Shown piece by piece: positions 1 to 13,578 of a DNA stretch of 64,000 nt. The notes beneath the pieces were generated by a model. The model did no database searches. It was not told the DNA's origin and saw only the letters and a list, made by a program, of their open reading frames with translations. The stretch's first letter is position 1; each line of letters starts with the position of its first letter. The stretch covers positions 620,001 through 684,000 of the forward strand of contig JAHGAU010000011.1 in assembly GCA_019925105.1 (NCBI GenBank), in the 5' to 3' direction. The stretch comes from Niebla homalea (taxonomy: Eukaryota > Ascomycota > Lecanoromycetes > Lecanorales > Ramalinaceae). The position numbers and the translations under genes were made by a program.

Positions 1-3000
1 CCGTAAGTAATATTACCTTAATAACTTAAGTATTAAAATTAACCTTAAAATCTATTTTAATAGAATATTAATAATTAAACGGAAAATATAAATCAAGGGC
101 CATAAAATTACCAATAAAATTCAAATATTAATTAAGATATTAAAGGAAATAATTAATTTATTTTAAGATTATTTAATTTAATTAAGTTTAAAAATTTTTA
201 TATTAAGAGCTTTAAATCGTTTAATATAAAATTATACTTTATTTACTATAAATATTATAATATATTTTTAACGGAAAAATATATAAGTTATAAATAAAAA
301 TATAATAAAAATAACGTAAGCTTTAATAAAAAAAATATATATATAAAAGAAGGATTAAGACCGTAAAAATAAACGTTATAATACGGATTATTAATTACTA
401 TTATTATTTATAACCGTACCGATTAACGATTAATTGAATATATTAATAAATATAATAATTATCGCTTTAACTATATAGGAAAAAGGGAAGGTCCTTAATA
501 AGGTTAATAATAAAAGAATAATTAACGGCTTTAATTATAAAGTTATTATTATAAAAGAAAGATACCCCTTTAATAAGGACGTTAATTATAAAGTAAATAT
601 AATAATAAATATAGCCGTAAAGTAACAATAAGTTAAAAATAACGATTTAAAAGAAAAAGTTAAACTTATATAAATTGGAAAATAAGTAAAAAAGAAACTA
701 AAAAGAAAAATAAGGATTAAGAAAAAGAAAGAACTTTAATAAATTATCGGATTATTAAGGGAGTAAACCTTAAACGTTAAACGGATATTATTAATTAATA
801 ATACTATATTTTTTATAATATACTTAATATAATTCTTATTATATTTTTTTGGAAAAAAATAAACTTATAAAGAACGTGGTAAACCTTAATCGTATACGTT
901 ATAAAAGGGTTATAATTATTAAGGAAACCCTTAAGAATAACGGAAAAAGGATATAAAAAACGATTTAAAATAAACGACTTAAAATTAATAATATCGTAAT
1001 TACGGGCTTAAAATAAAACCTTAAAGTTATACTTAATAAGAATAAATAAATATACTTTATAAAAATAATAGTTATTTATTAACCGGAATAAATAAGTAAG
1101 TTACTTAATATAAAAGCTAATTAAAGATCAGATATTATTATAATTAATTTAAGTATAATAAAGGAATTATAAATAAAAGAAAAACTTTTAAAATTATTTA
1201 AAAGTAGTTATTTAAATATATTAATAATAAACGGAGACTATATATTATTTTATATATAAATTATATTTAATATTTAAGTTATAAAAATAATTAAATCGGT
1301 ATAAATATTTATAATATTAAAAGATAATTTAAATTATAATATCTTATTAAAACTTTTATAATTAAAGTTAATTATAATTAACTTTAAGATTTAAATAAAG
1401 ATATTAAAAATTAAAAATATTATTTATAAGAAAAACATTTAAATATTTAAATTTTAAATATACTTATTAAGAAAAAAAATATATTAAAAGTTAATATATA
1501 AAAAGTTATATTATAAAAACGTAATAATATTAAAAGAAGAAATTAAATTAAACTTATTCAAATATAAAAATAATAAAAAAAGCTTAAAAATTAAATTAAA
1601 AAATAAAGAAAATAATTAAAATTAATAAACTATAGGAAAAAAAGATGTCTAAAAAGTAAAATCGGCTTTAAAAGTATATATTTTAACGATTAATTAATAA
1701 AAGAAAAAAGGGATATTTATATACTCGGGAAGAAAAGGGAATATATAGGAGATAATCGGAATAAATAAGGGAAAACTGGGAGTAAATTGGAGCGGTAAAA
1801 CGGGGTAAAAAAGTAAGTTAAATAAAAAGTAAATAAAAACAATTAAGTAAAAGTTTAAAAGAATCAGAAAAAATAAAACGGTAACGGGAACACTTAAGAG
1901 ATAATAAAGAAACTTAAAAGTATTAAGGAAATAATAAAGGAATTAAAAAAGATATAGTAAATAGTTTAATTAATAATTAAAAATTAAAAATAAGCTTTAT
2001 TTTATATTAATAATAATTTACCGGATAAAAGCGGAAAATAATTAAATTTATAAAGTAAATATTCAATAAAATAAATAAAAAAATAATATAATACTCAAAG
2101 TTATTATTAATTACGTAAAATAACGTTAAATAATATAATGAATATATAATATATAAAGAAAAAGCGATATTAATTAAATTAATAATATTTATAATAATAA
2201 AGACGGATAATTATATATATTAAACAAATAATTAATAACTTAAAGAAGTTAATAATAAAAAGAAGAATGCTATATATTAAAGTAACATAAAAAAGAACAT
2301 AAAGTAAATAAAAAATAAAAATAATAAGAATTATTTATTTATTATAAAAAATATAATCTAAAGAATTAGATAATTTAATAACTTAATAACTTACTAAAGA
2401 TTATTAAAGTATAAATAGGGTACTTATTAAAATCATATAAAATATATATATAAAATAATAAATAAATTAACCATAAAACTGAAAAATAAAGAAGTAAATA
2501 TTAAGTTAAAGTTATTATAAGTTATATTTTTAACGGATAAAAGGATAATAAAAAAATAAATACTTTAAAGTTATATAAAGAGCTATAAATATAAGTAAAA
2601 GAAAAAAATATTATATTAAGAGATATTATCTTAAATAATTAAATATAACTTAAAATACTTTAAATATTATAAACGTATAAAAATATAAATATAAAAAAAT
2701 TATATAAGATCCCCGTAACGGATTTACTTTTATATAAAATAATATTAAGATTAAAGATTAAGCTATATAAAGCTATTATTAAAAGGTTATTAAATAATAA
2801 AAAATAATAACTCCAAATAATTATATAATAAGGAATTAAGTTAAATATATATAAAAAATATATATAAATAAATAAACAAATAAATATATAAAACGTACTT
2901 TTTATACTTATAAAAAAAGAAGGTAAAGTTAAATTATAACTTATATTTAATTACCACTTTATTTATAAAATATTATTTATATTTTATATAAAAGTAACAG

Positions 3001-6000
3001 AAAGAATATATAGTTTATTAAGAATTCTATTATATAAAACTTTCTTTTAAACGGATAAAAAGTATAAATATTAAATAATTAAAGTATATTTTAATAATTA
3101 ATATTATTTTATTTTTAACGTATTAAATATTAAATATAAAAAAAGTTTTAATTATATATATAAATTATAAATTATAAGGTTTATAAATATAAACTATTAT
3201 AAGGATATTTTTATAAAGTAAATAAGTAAATTAAGAAAACTATATATTAAAATTAACTATATTAAAAAAAAGATTAATAAAGCTATAAATAACTTATTAA
3301 AAATATTATTTAATAACTTAAATTACGTATTTAATAAAGTAATAAAGAAAATAGCCCTTAAGGTATAAAAAAATAAAAATAATACGATATAATTCCAAAA
3401 GAATAATAAAGGAAAATATTACGTTATATTAAAAAACTCTTTAAAAAAGTAAAGAAAATAGAATTAACGCCTCCAATAATATATAAATTACGATATAATA
3501 ATTAAAGGGTTAATTAACTTAAAATATAAAAGGAAAATTAATAAGGAAAAACGTAAATAAAAGGAAAAAAGTAAATATAAAAGAACTATAATTATAAGGG
3601 ATAATTAATAATAAACCGGTATGGATATATAATATAAAATTAAATAGTAATTATAAAATAGAATATATATAAATTAATTATAAACTTACGGAGTTATTAA
3701 AACTTAAGGAATTACTTTATTATAAAGATAATAATTAATATACCAATATTAATAAATACTTTAAAATAAAAATAAAATTAAAGGAAAAAAATATAATATA
3801 ATAAGTTAAATTTAATAAGTAACTTATAAATTATAGATTTAATTCAATTATTAATAAGTTATTTTATTAATACGGGAAGCGTTAAACGATATATTTAATA
3901 AAGAAAAAGATAATATAAATACTTAAAAAAGTTTATAATAATACGGGATATTTTTTATTAAAAATAATATTAAAAATATTATAATATCGTTATTAATAAC
4001 CGGATATAATAAAAAATATTATAAAATACGTATAAGGGTATTTAATATATATAATGTAAATCTATAGAAGTTATATGGTTCTATTAAGTTTAATTAAGGT
4101 AAAATTTTTTTTTTCATTTATTTAAAATAGACTTTATTAACCCTTTTAAATAAATATAAGGCGGTCTTTAATACGTCTTTAATATAATAAATTATTTTTT
4201 ATAATTTATATAATTATTCTATATTATATTAATTAAAGTAAAAAACGTAATTATTACGTTAAAAGAATATATAAATTATTACTTAAAACCCGTTACGATA
4301 TATATAGATATCAAAAAGGTATTTATAAGTAAAAGGATAAGAAGCTTTTTCCGGTTATATAATATTTAATTTATCTTTATATTAAATATAATATATAAAA
4401 TAATAAATATAATAAAGTTTAATAATTAAATTTAATAAAACGTAATAAAAAAGACGTAAACTTAATAAAAATATAATTAAATATAAGTAAAAAAATTAAT
4501 AATATTAAATATTAACTTAAGATATATTATATATTTAAAATATATTTTTATTAATATTTTTTTCGGGGTTAAGCCGGACATAATATATAAACGGAACGTA
4601 ATTAAGTTAAAAGTTAAAATATATATTATAAAAAGAATAATACCGTTTTTAAAAAAATAATATATAAAATTATTTAAGGATTTATAATAGACCGGGTAAA
4701 TATTAAGGAGGAATTATAAGAGAAATTAAACGTAACGAAAAACCGATAAAAGAAACATTATAATAAAGGAATATAAAGTTAAAACCCGTTAAAATAAAAG
4801 TAATTAATTATATAACGGGATTTTATCCTTAATCTTAAGAAACTTAAGCTTTATTAAATCGGACTATTTATTATTAAAAACTTTATAAAAAAGTATAGAA
4901 TTTTATATATATTAAAAAGGATAAAGAAAACTTTTATACTTAATTTATTTTATAAGGATTATCTTAAAGTATTTATACCGCGTATTGGGTATTTTAAACC
5001 CTCCGATAAGCCAAAGCTAAAATTAATAAAAAAAATTAAAATCCGGCGGATATAAATAAAAAACGTTTTAATCCTTTAAAAACTATTATAATTATAAATG
5101 CTACGATTTAAGGGGAGGAAATATATATAAATAATATAACGCCGTTTCTTTTATATTTTTATTTTAATTACTTTTATACTTTAATGTATTAAAGATCCCA
5201 AGAAAATACGGATTTAAAAATTTTTTAAAAAAAAAGGAATAAATAACCACTTTAATAAACGTAATTAAAAAGAAAAAACCAAAAAAGAAAAAAAGCAGGA
5301 ATATAATAAAGATTCAGAAGAAAAAAGTATAAATAAAAGGATATTAAGCCTTTAATATTTTATTTATAGTTTTTTATTTTTTATATTATAAGTTATAAAA
5401 TAACGAAATTATAAAAAGTTATAATTATTTATAATTAAAAATATTTCCTTAAAAAGAAAAAGAAAACGTATTAAAAATAATATATTAATAAAAGTATAAT
5501 TAATTATTAAGGTTATATATTAAAAAATCTATTTAAAAAGACGTTTCTTTTATAAATTATAAATTTAAATATTAAACTTATTATAAATATTACGTTAAGA
5601 AAATAAATAAAATATACCGTTAATATAAATATAAAAACTATTTTAAATAACGGGTAATTAAGGCCCCGATTATAGTTTTAAGATAAAAAAATATATTTAA
5701 GATTATCCTTTATTACGGTAATTACGGGGCATAAAACCGTATTAATTATTTTACCTTAAGAGCGGAGGCGGAGGCGGAGTAAAAGGATTAATATATATAT
5801 AAGGACGTAACCTAAAACGAAAATAACCCATTATTAAAGAAATAACCTAACGGGTAAGCCCGGTAACGCAACCGAAAGAATTAATAAAATAGCCTGAAGA
5901 TTAATTAAAACTTTAATTTACGGATAACTATATATATTTTTTTAGTAAAATATATATTAAAATTAAGATTATAATAATACTTATAATAATTATAGTTTGA

Positions 6001-6250
6001 AGTTAGAATTAAATAATATAGGTTAAATATAATAAGCTCGGGAATAATTTAGAATATAGGGTTTATTAAGGTCGGTAACTTTAAGTCGGAGAAGGACGTA
6101 AACTTCTCTTTAAAATATAATCGTATTATCCGCAGAAATAACCTTAATTAAAAACGGTTAAGGAGTTATATTTAAATTAAGGATTTTAAAGGTTATTATA
6201 TATACGGGGAAAGGAATCCTTATTATAATAAACTTGATTAAAGTTAAGAA
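1..6250 (+). repeat. RIP-degraded repeat DNA, class not identified
   Basis: This stretch is very AT-rich, with stops in all frames and strong loss of CpA and TpG, like the retrotransposon copies to its right. On the plus strand some runs still read like protein if stop codons that could come from CAA, CAG, CGA or TGG are ignored. One is a lysine-, glutamate- and glutamine-rich run near 1,740-2,000. Another, near 4,740-5,010, looks faintly like the C-terminal part of an LTR-element integrase. Neither resemblance is strong enough to name a family. No terminal repeats or target duplications were found within the window. The element may continue beyond the left edge. No gene can be supported here. 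Confidence 0.5.
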
Positions 6251-9200
6251 ATGGCGACGAACAAAGGGACCCTAGAGGTCCAAAACGATGCGTATACGTA
6301 TAGCTTTAACGACAGTAAAAGAAGTATATTAAGTATAATAAATAGAAGTAACGTGGTAATTAAGAATAAGGTAATAAATAGGTAAATAACTTATATTAAT
6401 AAAAACGGCGACGATACGTATAAGCAATATAATAATAATAAGCCGGATAATACTTAAAATAAATAAAGGAATTAAAGTTAATAAAATACGTATATTAAAA
6501 CGTATAAAACGCGTAATAACAATATAGAAATAATAGGTAAATAAGGGGGTAAAAAGGCCGGTACAATATTAACGGTAAAAGGTATAGGCGGAGGGAAAAG
6601 GTAAAAAGACCGTAATAAAAGTATTATTAAGGGTATATAAAAGGGAAATAAAGTTAATAAAAAGGATAAAACCTTAAGGGATTAAAAGTAAAAAACGGAG
6701 ATAATATATTGCCCGGTAAATAAGGGCGAAAAAACAGTAAAAGAGGCAATAAAGACCTTAAAAGGACTCCTTACGGTAAAATAAAAGGATATTACGTTAA
6801 AGACCTAACCGATATTACGGATTAAGTTAAAAAACGTAAGGGACTTCTACGTAAAAATAAAGGTAAAGTTAAAGGAGGTAAAGCAATTATAAAACTCTTA
6901 AAGGGCGGTAATAAAAACGTTAATAAAAGGTAAAAACGGCGGCTTAAAATTAAGTATATAAAATAAAAATATAAAAACGGTAACCCCTTAAATAAAAGAA
7001 AAGTAAGCGATAAAAATAATAAAAAAAGTATCTATAATAAAGAATAAAAAAATAACGGAAAAGAAAATAATTATATTAAAAAAAATAAAAATAATAATAA
7101 TCCGTTTATTTAATAATAAGAAAAGGAATATAGCGGTAAAAGTAAATTTATTATAATTAATAAAGGTTTTTAAAATAATAACGGAATTATTAATAAAATA
7201 AATTATTATAATATATAAATTATAAAATAAGGATATCCTTTTTAATATAACGCTTTTAAAAATAAAAGAAAGCTTAAAGAAATTTAAAACTTAAATTAAT
7301 AAAGGAAAGTATAAGTTAATTAAAATTTTAAAGTAATCGTTTATTATTATAATAAATAAGATATACTTATTACGTTTTAAAAAAGTTAAAAGAGAAATTA
7401 CGTTAAAGAATATAAAAAGGGAGAATACGGTTTTTTATTTAAGGTTTAAGATCGTTAACTATAAGCTTCCGCCGGTAATAAAGAGATTTAACTCTTTAAG
7501 ATATATAAAAAAGTACTTTATTATTATATTAAGTATAATATTATTAAAAATATATAATAATATCTTAAATAAAAAGATTATTAAAAAAAGATTTCTTAAG
7601 ATAACTTAATTATAAAATAAAGCGGTTAATATTTATTAATATTTTAAGTATTAAAGTTATAAATATATTATTATAAAGTACCTTAATATTATAAAATATA
7701 CGATTTATAATAAAAATTACGATACTTATAAGTATATAAAGTTAATAATTAAAAAACTTATAAAGAATATATTCAAATACGTTACGTATAATAAGGAGGG
7801 ATACCTAGTATAAGATTTTAAGTATATAATAAAATTTAAGGAAATTAAACGTAAAAAGACCCGGATAACCGTGAAAATCTAACGGTATAACGCGTATAAA
7901 ATTAATTTAATAAGTTAATTAAAGGTAACCTTAAAACGTAAGCTTAATTAATTAAATAATAAAAAATAAATAATGATAAAAAAAAAGCTTTTTATAATCC
8001 CGACCTTAAAAGCCGGCAGTTTTACGTCTTTAATAATAATTAAGAAAGTATTAAGATAGAAAACGTTTAACTTTAATAAAAAGTTTATAACTTAAATAAA
8101 TATAAAAAAGGGAGCCTTTATAGAAGTTAATATATAATATATTAACGTTTTTAAGAATAATATAATATAATATTTATAATAAAGGAATTAAAATAATAAT
8201 ACCGATATTTAAATTTAAAAAAGTTAAAAACGTCGATATTATAATAATATAGGAATTATTATATAACCCGTATATATATTCATTTATAAATCCGGGAAAA
8301 AGGTTTTACTTAACCTTTAAAAAGGATAAAATAACTAAAATATACTTCTTTAGAAATAAGCGGTTTAATATAAATAATTAAAATATTATTTATTACGGTA
8401 AAAACCTTTATATACTCCGTATTATAAAAAAAGTGGACTTAAAGGGCGACCTTAATATTTATAACGTATATAATTTACCGCCGGTTAATAAAGAAAAATT
8501 ATTTATAATATTATTACTTAAAGAAATTTTAATTACTTTAAGTAAATATATATTACTTAAAGACTTTAACCTATATTACTATATATAAAACGAGGAAAAA
8601 CGTATAATAAATTATATTAAATTAAATAACCTATTAATAATTACCGCTTAAATTAATTTTTTATTATTAATATTATAAGGGATTATTACGTAAAAGAGTT
8701 ATAAATTTAAAATAATAATTAATTTAACCTTTAATACGGAAAAGGTTATTAACGCGGTTATAATATATAAGCCGCGAAAAGACTTAAAATATAACTCGGA
8801 TTATATATTAATATAAATAACTTTAGATTAAACCGTTAATATAACCTTATTATTATCGGTAAGGAAAATATAAAAAATAATTAAGATAATAAAAATTTAT
8901 ATAAAAACGGAAGAAACGGTAATACGGTTTATAGACCTCCCTTAATTAAATAATAAAGACCGGATTAACCTTTTTATAAAGTAAATAATAAAGGTATTAA
9001 ACGAAATAATTAATAAAACGGTCCCGATAATAAAACCCTTTTAAAGAGCTCAAATTTATTAAAATAAAAAATATATAACCGCAATTATAAAGGCGAAAAG
9101 GTTAATAAAGTAAGCTTTTAAGTATAAAAATTAAGAAATACTTAATTAATTAAAAATTACTTAAAAGGAAAAAGAGAAAATTATTAAGAAAATTAAATAA

Positions 9201-12023
9201 ATATACTTTTAATTTACGGTATATAATTTAACGGTTTTACCTTATAATATTTAAAAGTTAACGAAGTATAATAAAGAATAAAATAAGAAATTAAAGTTTA
9301 TTTTTAAATTCCCGCTTTTTAAAAGACTTAATAATATATTAATTAATACCTTTAACGGTAAAATTAAAGCCTTTAAAAAAGCATTTTTCCCCTTTTTATT
9401 AAAGGTTAATTTAAACGATATTAATAACGTTATATACCCCGATCCTATATTAATAAATAAAATAATAATATAAGATATAATAATTAAAGCGATTAATAAA
9501 TTAAAGAAGGATAAAGCCTTAAGATTAAATAAGATCCTTAATAAATTCCTATTAATAATAATATTATTATTTAAAAGGGTTTTTACTTACTTTTTTTAAG
9601 TATATTTTAACGTTGGTTATTATTTACGTAAGTTTAAGGAAACGAAGACGATTATCCTTAAGAAGTTTATTAAGCCGGATTACTTTAAAATAAAGTCTTA
9701 TAAATTTATTATATTCCTTTATATATTAAGGAAAACCTTAAAAATAGTAATAATAAAGATCCTTAATAACTATATAGAAAATTATAGATTTCTCCCCGAC
9801 CAATAAATAAAAATAAAAAGAAGTCGGTTAATAAAAATAGCCCTTAAAGGATTAATCAATAATATATATACGGTATAAGGTTACGGGAAAAAGTATATTA
9901 TAAATATTTTCAATAAAATAAATTATTAAAGGTTATTATATAACTTAAAGAAGAAAAAGATATTACTTTTCTTAATTAAATAAACGAAGAATTTCTTAAG
10001 TAATTAAATTATATTGATTAACTTAAGATAAAAAATAAACCGATAAAGCCCGTTATAACGGGGATTCCTTAAAAATCGTTTATTTTTTCTATATTATTTT
10101 TATTCTTTAATAATTTATTAATCGAAAAGCTTATTAAGTTAAAATAAAAGGTTTAAGTTAAAAACTTTATTAATAATATTTATTTTTTAATTTATAATAT
10201 TTTTATACGTATAAACTATTTAGAATTAAAATAGGCTTATAAAGTTTACCTTTAATAAACGAGAACTTATAAGGCTTAATTTACGTTATATAAATATAAG
10301 CTTATTTATATAATTAAAAGCCTGAAGTTATATAATATAATAACCATAGTAAACTTAAGTAGAATTACGGTAAAACCGGATACTAATATTAGAGTCTTTA
10401 ACCTTTAAGTAAATAAAAAGCTCGATTAAAAGGATTATATAAGAAAGGTTTAAAAAAAAATAACTTTATAAGAAAAAGGTTTTACTTATCTCGTTATATT
10501 AATATAAAGAATTATATTATAAAAAACCCGGACCGTTTATTAAACCGTAATAAAGCCAGTTATAATATACGTTATAGTTATTTAATATATACTTAAAGGT
10601 ATTCCGGGATATAGGAAAAAGCTTATTTAAATATTATAAAAAGTCCAGAATTAATATTTAAGAATAATTAACGGTACTTATAAAATAACCCTTATCCCAA
10701 TATTAAAGTTTAAGGTTTTTATACCGTTAATTAAAGTTTTATTAAATTAAATAATCGCTTAAGTAAAGTTAAAAAAATATATATATTTAATTATAATAAT
10801 AGGAAACGGGCGGATCCGCTAGAATCTTAATAAGCCTTAAGTTAAAAAAAGTAAATTAAAAATATTTATCCCCCCTTTTATTAAAACGAAATAAGAATAA
10901 GTTAAAAAAGAAATTAACTTTACCGGTATCTTAAAGGTTAATTTAAACGTATATAAATTCCCGTTAAATATAAAAGAAATTAAAATTAAAAGGATTTAAA
11001 GAGTAAAAACTATAATAATTACCTTATATATTACGATAAAATAAACTAAGTATTAACGGAGGTATAAGGATTTTATATTTTAAGGTTATTATTATTTAGC
11101 TTTTAACGATAAAAAGATTATTAATAAGTATTTTTATTATTATAATATTATAAAGAAAAATAATAACGTATTAACGATTTAACTCCGGATAAATAAGAAT
11201 AATTTAACTTACTTCCTATTTATTATATATACCGGAGGTTAAATAAATATTGGATATAAATATAAATAAAAAAAGTAAAACGTTATATATATCCTTATTT
11301 CTTATTTTTTATTTACGGAAATTAAATTAAGACTTATTATAAAACTTAATACTTATAATTACCGTTAAATATTATTTATAAAATGAAATATCCGGGTAGC
11401 CGTTAAATTTATAATATTTACCGGATTACTATTATAGTTTAACCTCGCTATAAAAATAAATAAGGTTATTAAAAATCTTATAAAGAAGGCCCGTTACCGA
11501 TTAAAGAAAAAAAGAGAAGTAGAAATTAATTATATTAATTATATAAACCGGAAAGCATCTTTTATAGCCGTAAGGATATAATAATAAATATTTATTAGAA
11601 ATCTTTAAAGGAGTTAACGGCGATAATAATATAAAAGGGATATATATTAAATAGGTAAGTATTAATAAGGATATTTAAAAATATTATATAAGGTTAAAAT
11701 AATATAAATATATAAAGGAGTAGAAGAATAATAAGCTTAAGGATAACCCTTATAAGGATACGGTCGTAATATTATGGATTTTCTTAAGGGAATTAAAATA
11801 TAAGGAGTATATAAATAGATTATTACTCTTTAAATAGCCGTTACTATTTTCTACCTTAAAGGATAAAAGGTAAAGGCCTGGTAAACGCCGGTTTTTGCTT
11901 TAACGTTATAAGTATCAGGTTTTTACGGTTACTAATAAGGCTAAAAGGCCGCGTATTAAGGAACGCCGGAATTAGCTTAGCTAGACCCGTAGTATAAATT
12001 AATCAATCAATCAATCAATCAAT
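6251..12023 (+). mobile_element. LINE copy A, full-length, RIP-inactivated (Tad1-like)
   Basis: This is a non-LTR retrotransposon of about 5.8 kb. It begins at an ORF1 start codon (ATGGCGACGAACAAAGGGAC) and ends in a tail of AATC repeats (12,001-12,023). ORF2 is full of RIP stops but its domains can still be read. An AP-endonuclease region near 8,560-8,840 has a DFN motif and an SDY that was probably SDH. A reverse transcriptase follows near 9,480-10,800. The two-ORF layout and fungal host fit the Tad1 group, but that assignment is inference. Copies B, F and H have the same length and ends. Sequence just left of its start does not match the sequence just right of its tail, so no target duplication is evident. 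Confidence 0.85.
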
Positions 12024-13578
12024 ATAAATCTTTATTATTTTAATTATTTTCCACGCTTTTTTTACCGGTAATAATAAAGTCATATTAACGGTTTAATTCA
12101 AGGTTATTTATATCGGTATATAATTTAAGTTATATTTTAAGTCCTTTTATAGTTTATACGTTATAACTACGTTAATAACCCCTTCCGTATTAAAAATTAA
12201 ATTAATTATTATTTTAAATTTATAATTCTTTTACGTAATAATCTTTTATAATATTAATAATAAAAGGTTAATTTAAATAATAATTATTAATAAGTTATTT
12301 AATTTAATATAATTTATTATATACTTTTTTTTATTCTATATATAATAATATAGGTTAAAGTTTTTAAATAATATATATTCGTTTAGAATAATTAAAACCT
12401 CTTTAAGTAACGGTATTATAAACGGTTTTTCTTTATTAACCGGCTGCGGATTATATACGTTATAAATATTAAGGTCGCCCTTTAAGTCCCCTTCCTTTAT
12501 AATATAGAATATATAAAGGTTTTTACCGTAATAAGTAATATCTTAATTATTTACGTTAAGTTATTTATTTATAAAGAAGTATATTCTGGTTATTTTATCC
12601 CCCTTAAAGGTTAAATAAAATCCTTCCTTTAAGTTAATAAACGAATATATATACGGGTTATATAATAATTCTTATATCGTTATAATATTAATATCCTTAA
12701 CTTTTTTAGACTTAAATATTAATATTATTTTTTTAATTTTTTTATTACGGACGTTATATTATATTACTCTTAAAAGCGTTAATATATTATATATTAACCT
12801 TTATAAAAACTCTTTTATTTATATTTATTTACGTTATAGATTTCTTATTAAAGTTAAGCGTTTTCTAATTTAATACCTTCCCGGTTATTATTAAAAACGT
12901 AAAATAGCCGGCCTTTAAGGTCGGGATTATAAAAAGCTTCCTTTTTTTTTATTTTATTTATTTTTTATTATTTAATTAATTAAGTTTACGTTTTAAAATT
13001 ACTTTTAATTAACCCATTAAACTAATTCCGTACGTATTATACCGTTAAATTTTTATAATTATTTAAGTCTTTTTATATTTAATTTCTTTAATTTTTATTA
13101 TATACTTAAAATCTTATATTAAGTATCCTTCCTTATTATATATAATATATTTAAACGCGCTTTTTATAAGCCTTTTAATTATTAGCTCTATATATTTATA
13201 AATATCGTCATTTTTAACGTAAATTATATATTTTATAATATTAAAATATTTTATAATAATATATTTATAATTTTAATATTTAAAATATTAATAAATATTT
13301 ACCGTTTTATTTTATAATTAAGTTATTTTAAGTAATCCCTTTTTAATAATCCTTTTATTTGAGACGTTATTATATATTTTTATTAACGTTATGCTTAATA
13401 TAATAGTAAAGTATTTCTTTATGTATTTTAAGGAATTAAGTTTCCTCGTTACTAAAGGAAGCCTATAGTTAATAATCTTAAGCTTTAAGTAAAAAACCAT
13501 ATTCCTTTTTTTTATATATTTTTTAACGTAATTTCTTTTTCAGTTTTTATAAAACGTAATAAATATATTTTATTTATT
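12024..13578 (-). mobile_element. LINE copy C, internal part left of nested copy B
   Basis: On the minus strand this matches the middle of copy A, from the ORF1/ORF2 junction to the end of the endonuclease region. A 60-codon open stretch at 13,318-13,500 is the decayed counterpart of copy A near 7,430-7,610. The piece stops abruptly at 13,578, where the 3' tail of copy B begins, and resumes at about 19,397. At its other end it is cut at 12,024 by the tail of copy A. Its 3' half (reverse transcriptase and tail) is not found to the left of copy A. Confidence 0.75.

Noticed and set aside
12000..12023. AATC repeats considered as a plain microsatellite
   Set aside because: The same repeats occur at the 3' end of LINE copies A, B, F, G and H, directly after the same conserved sequence, so they are the element's tail.
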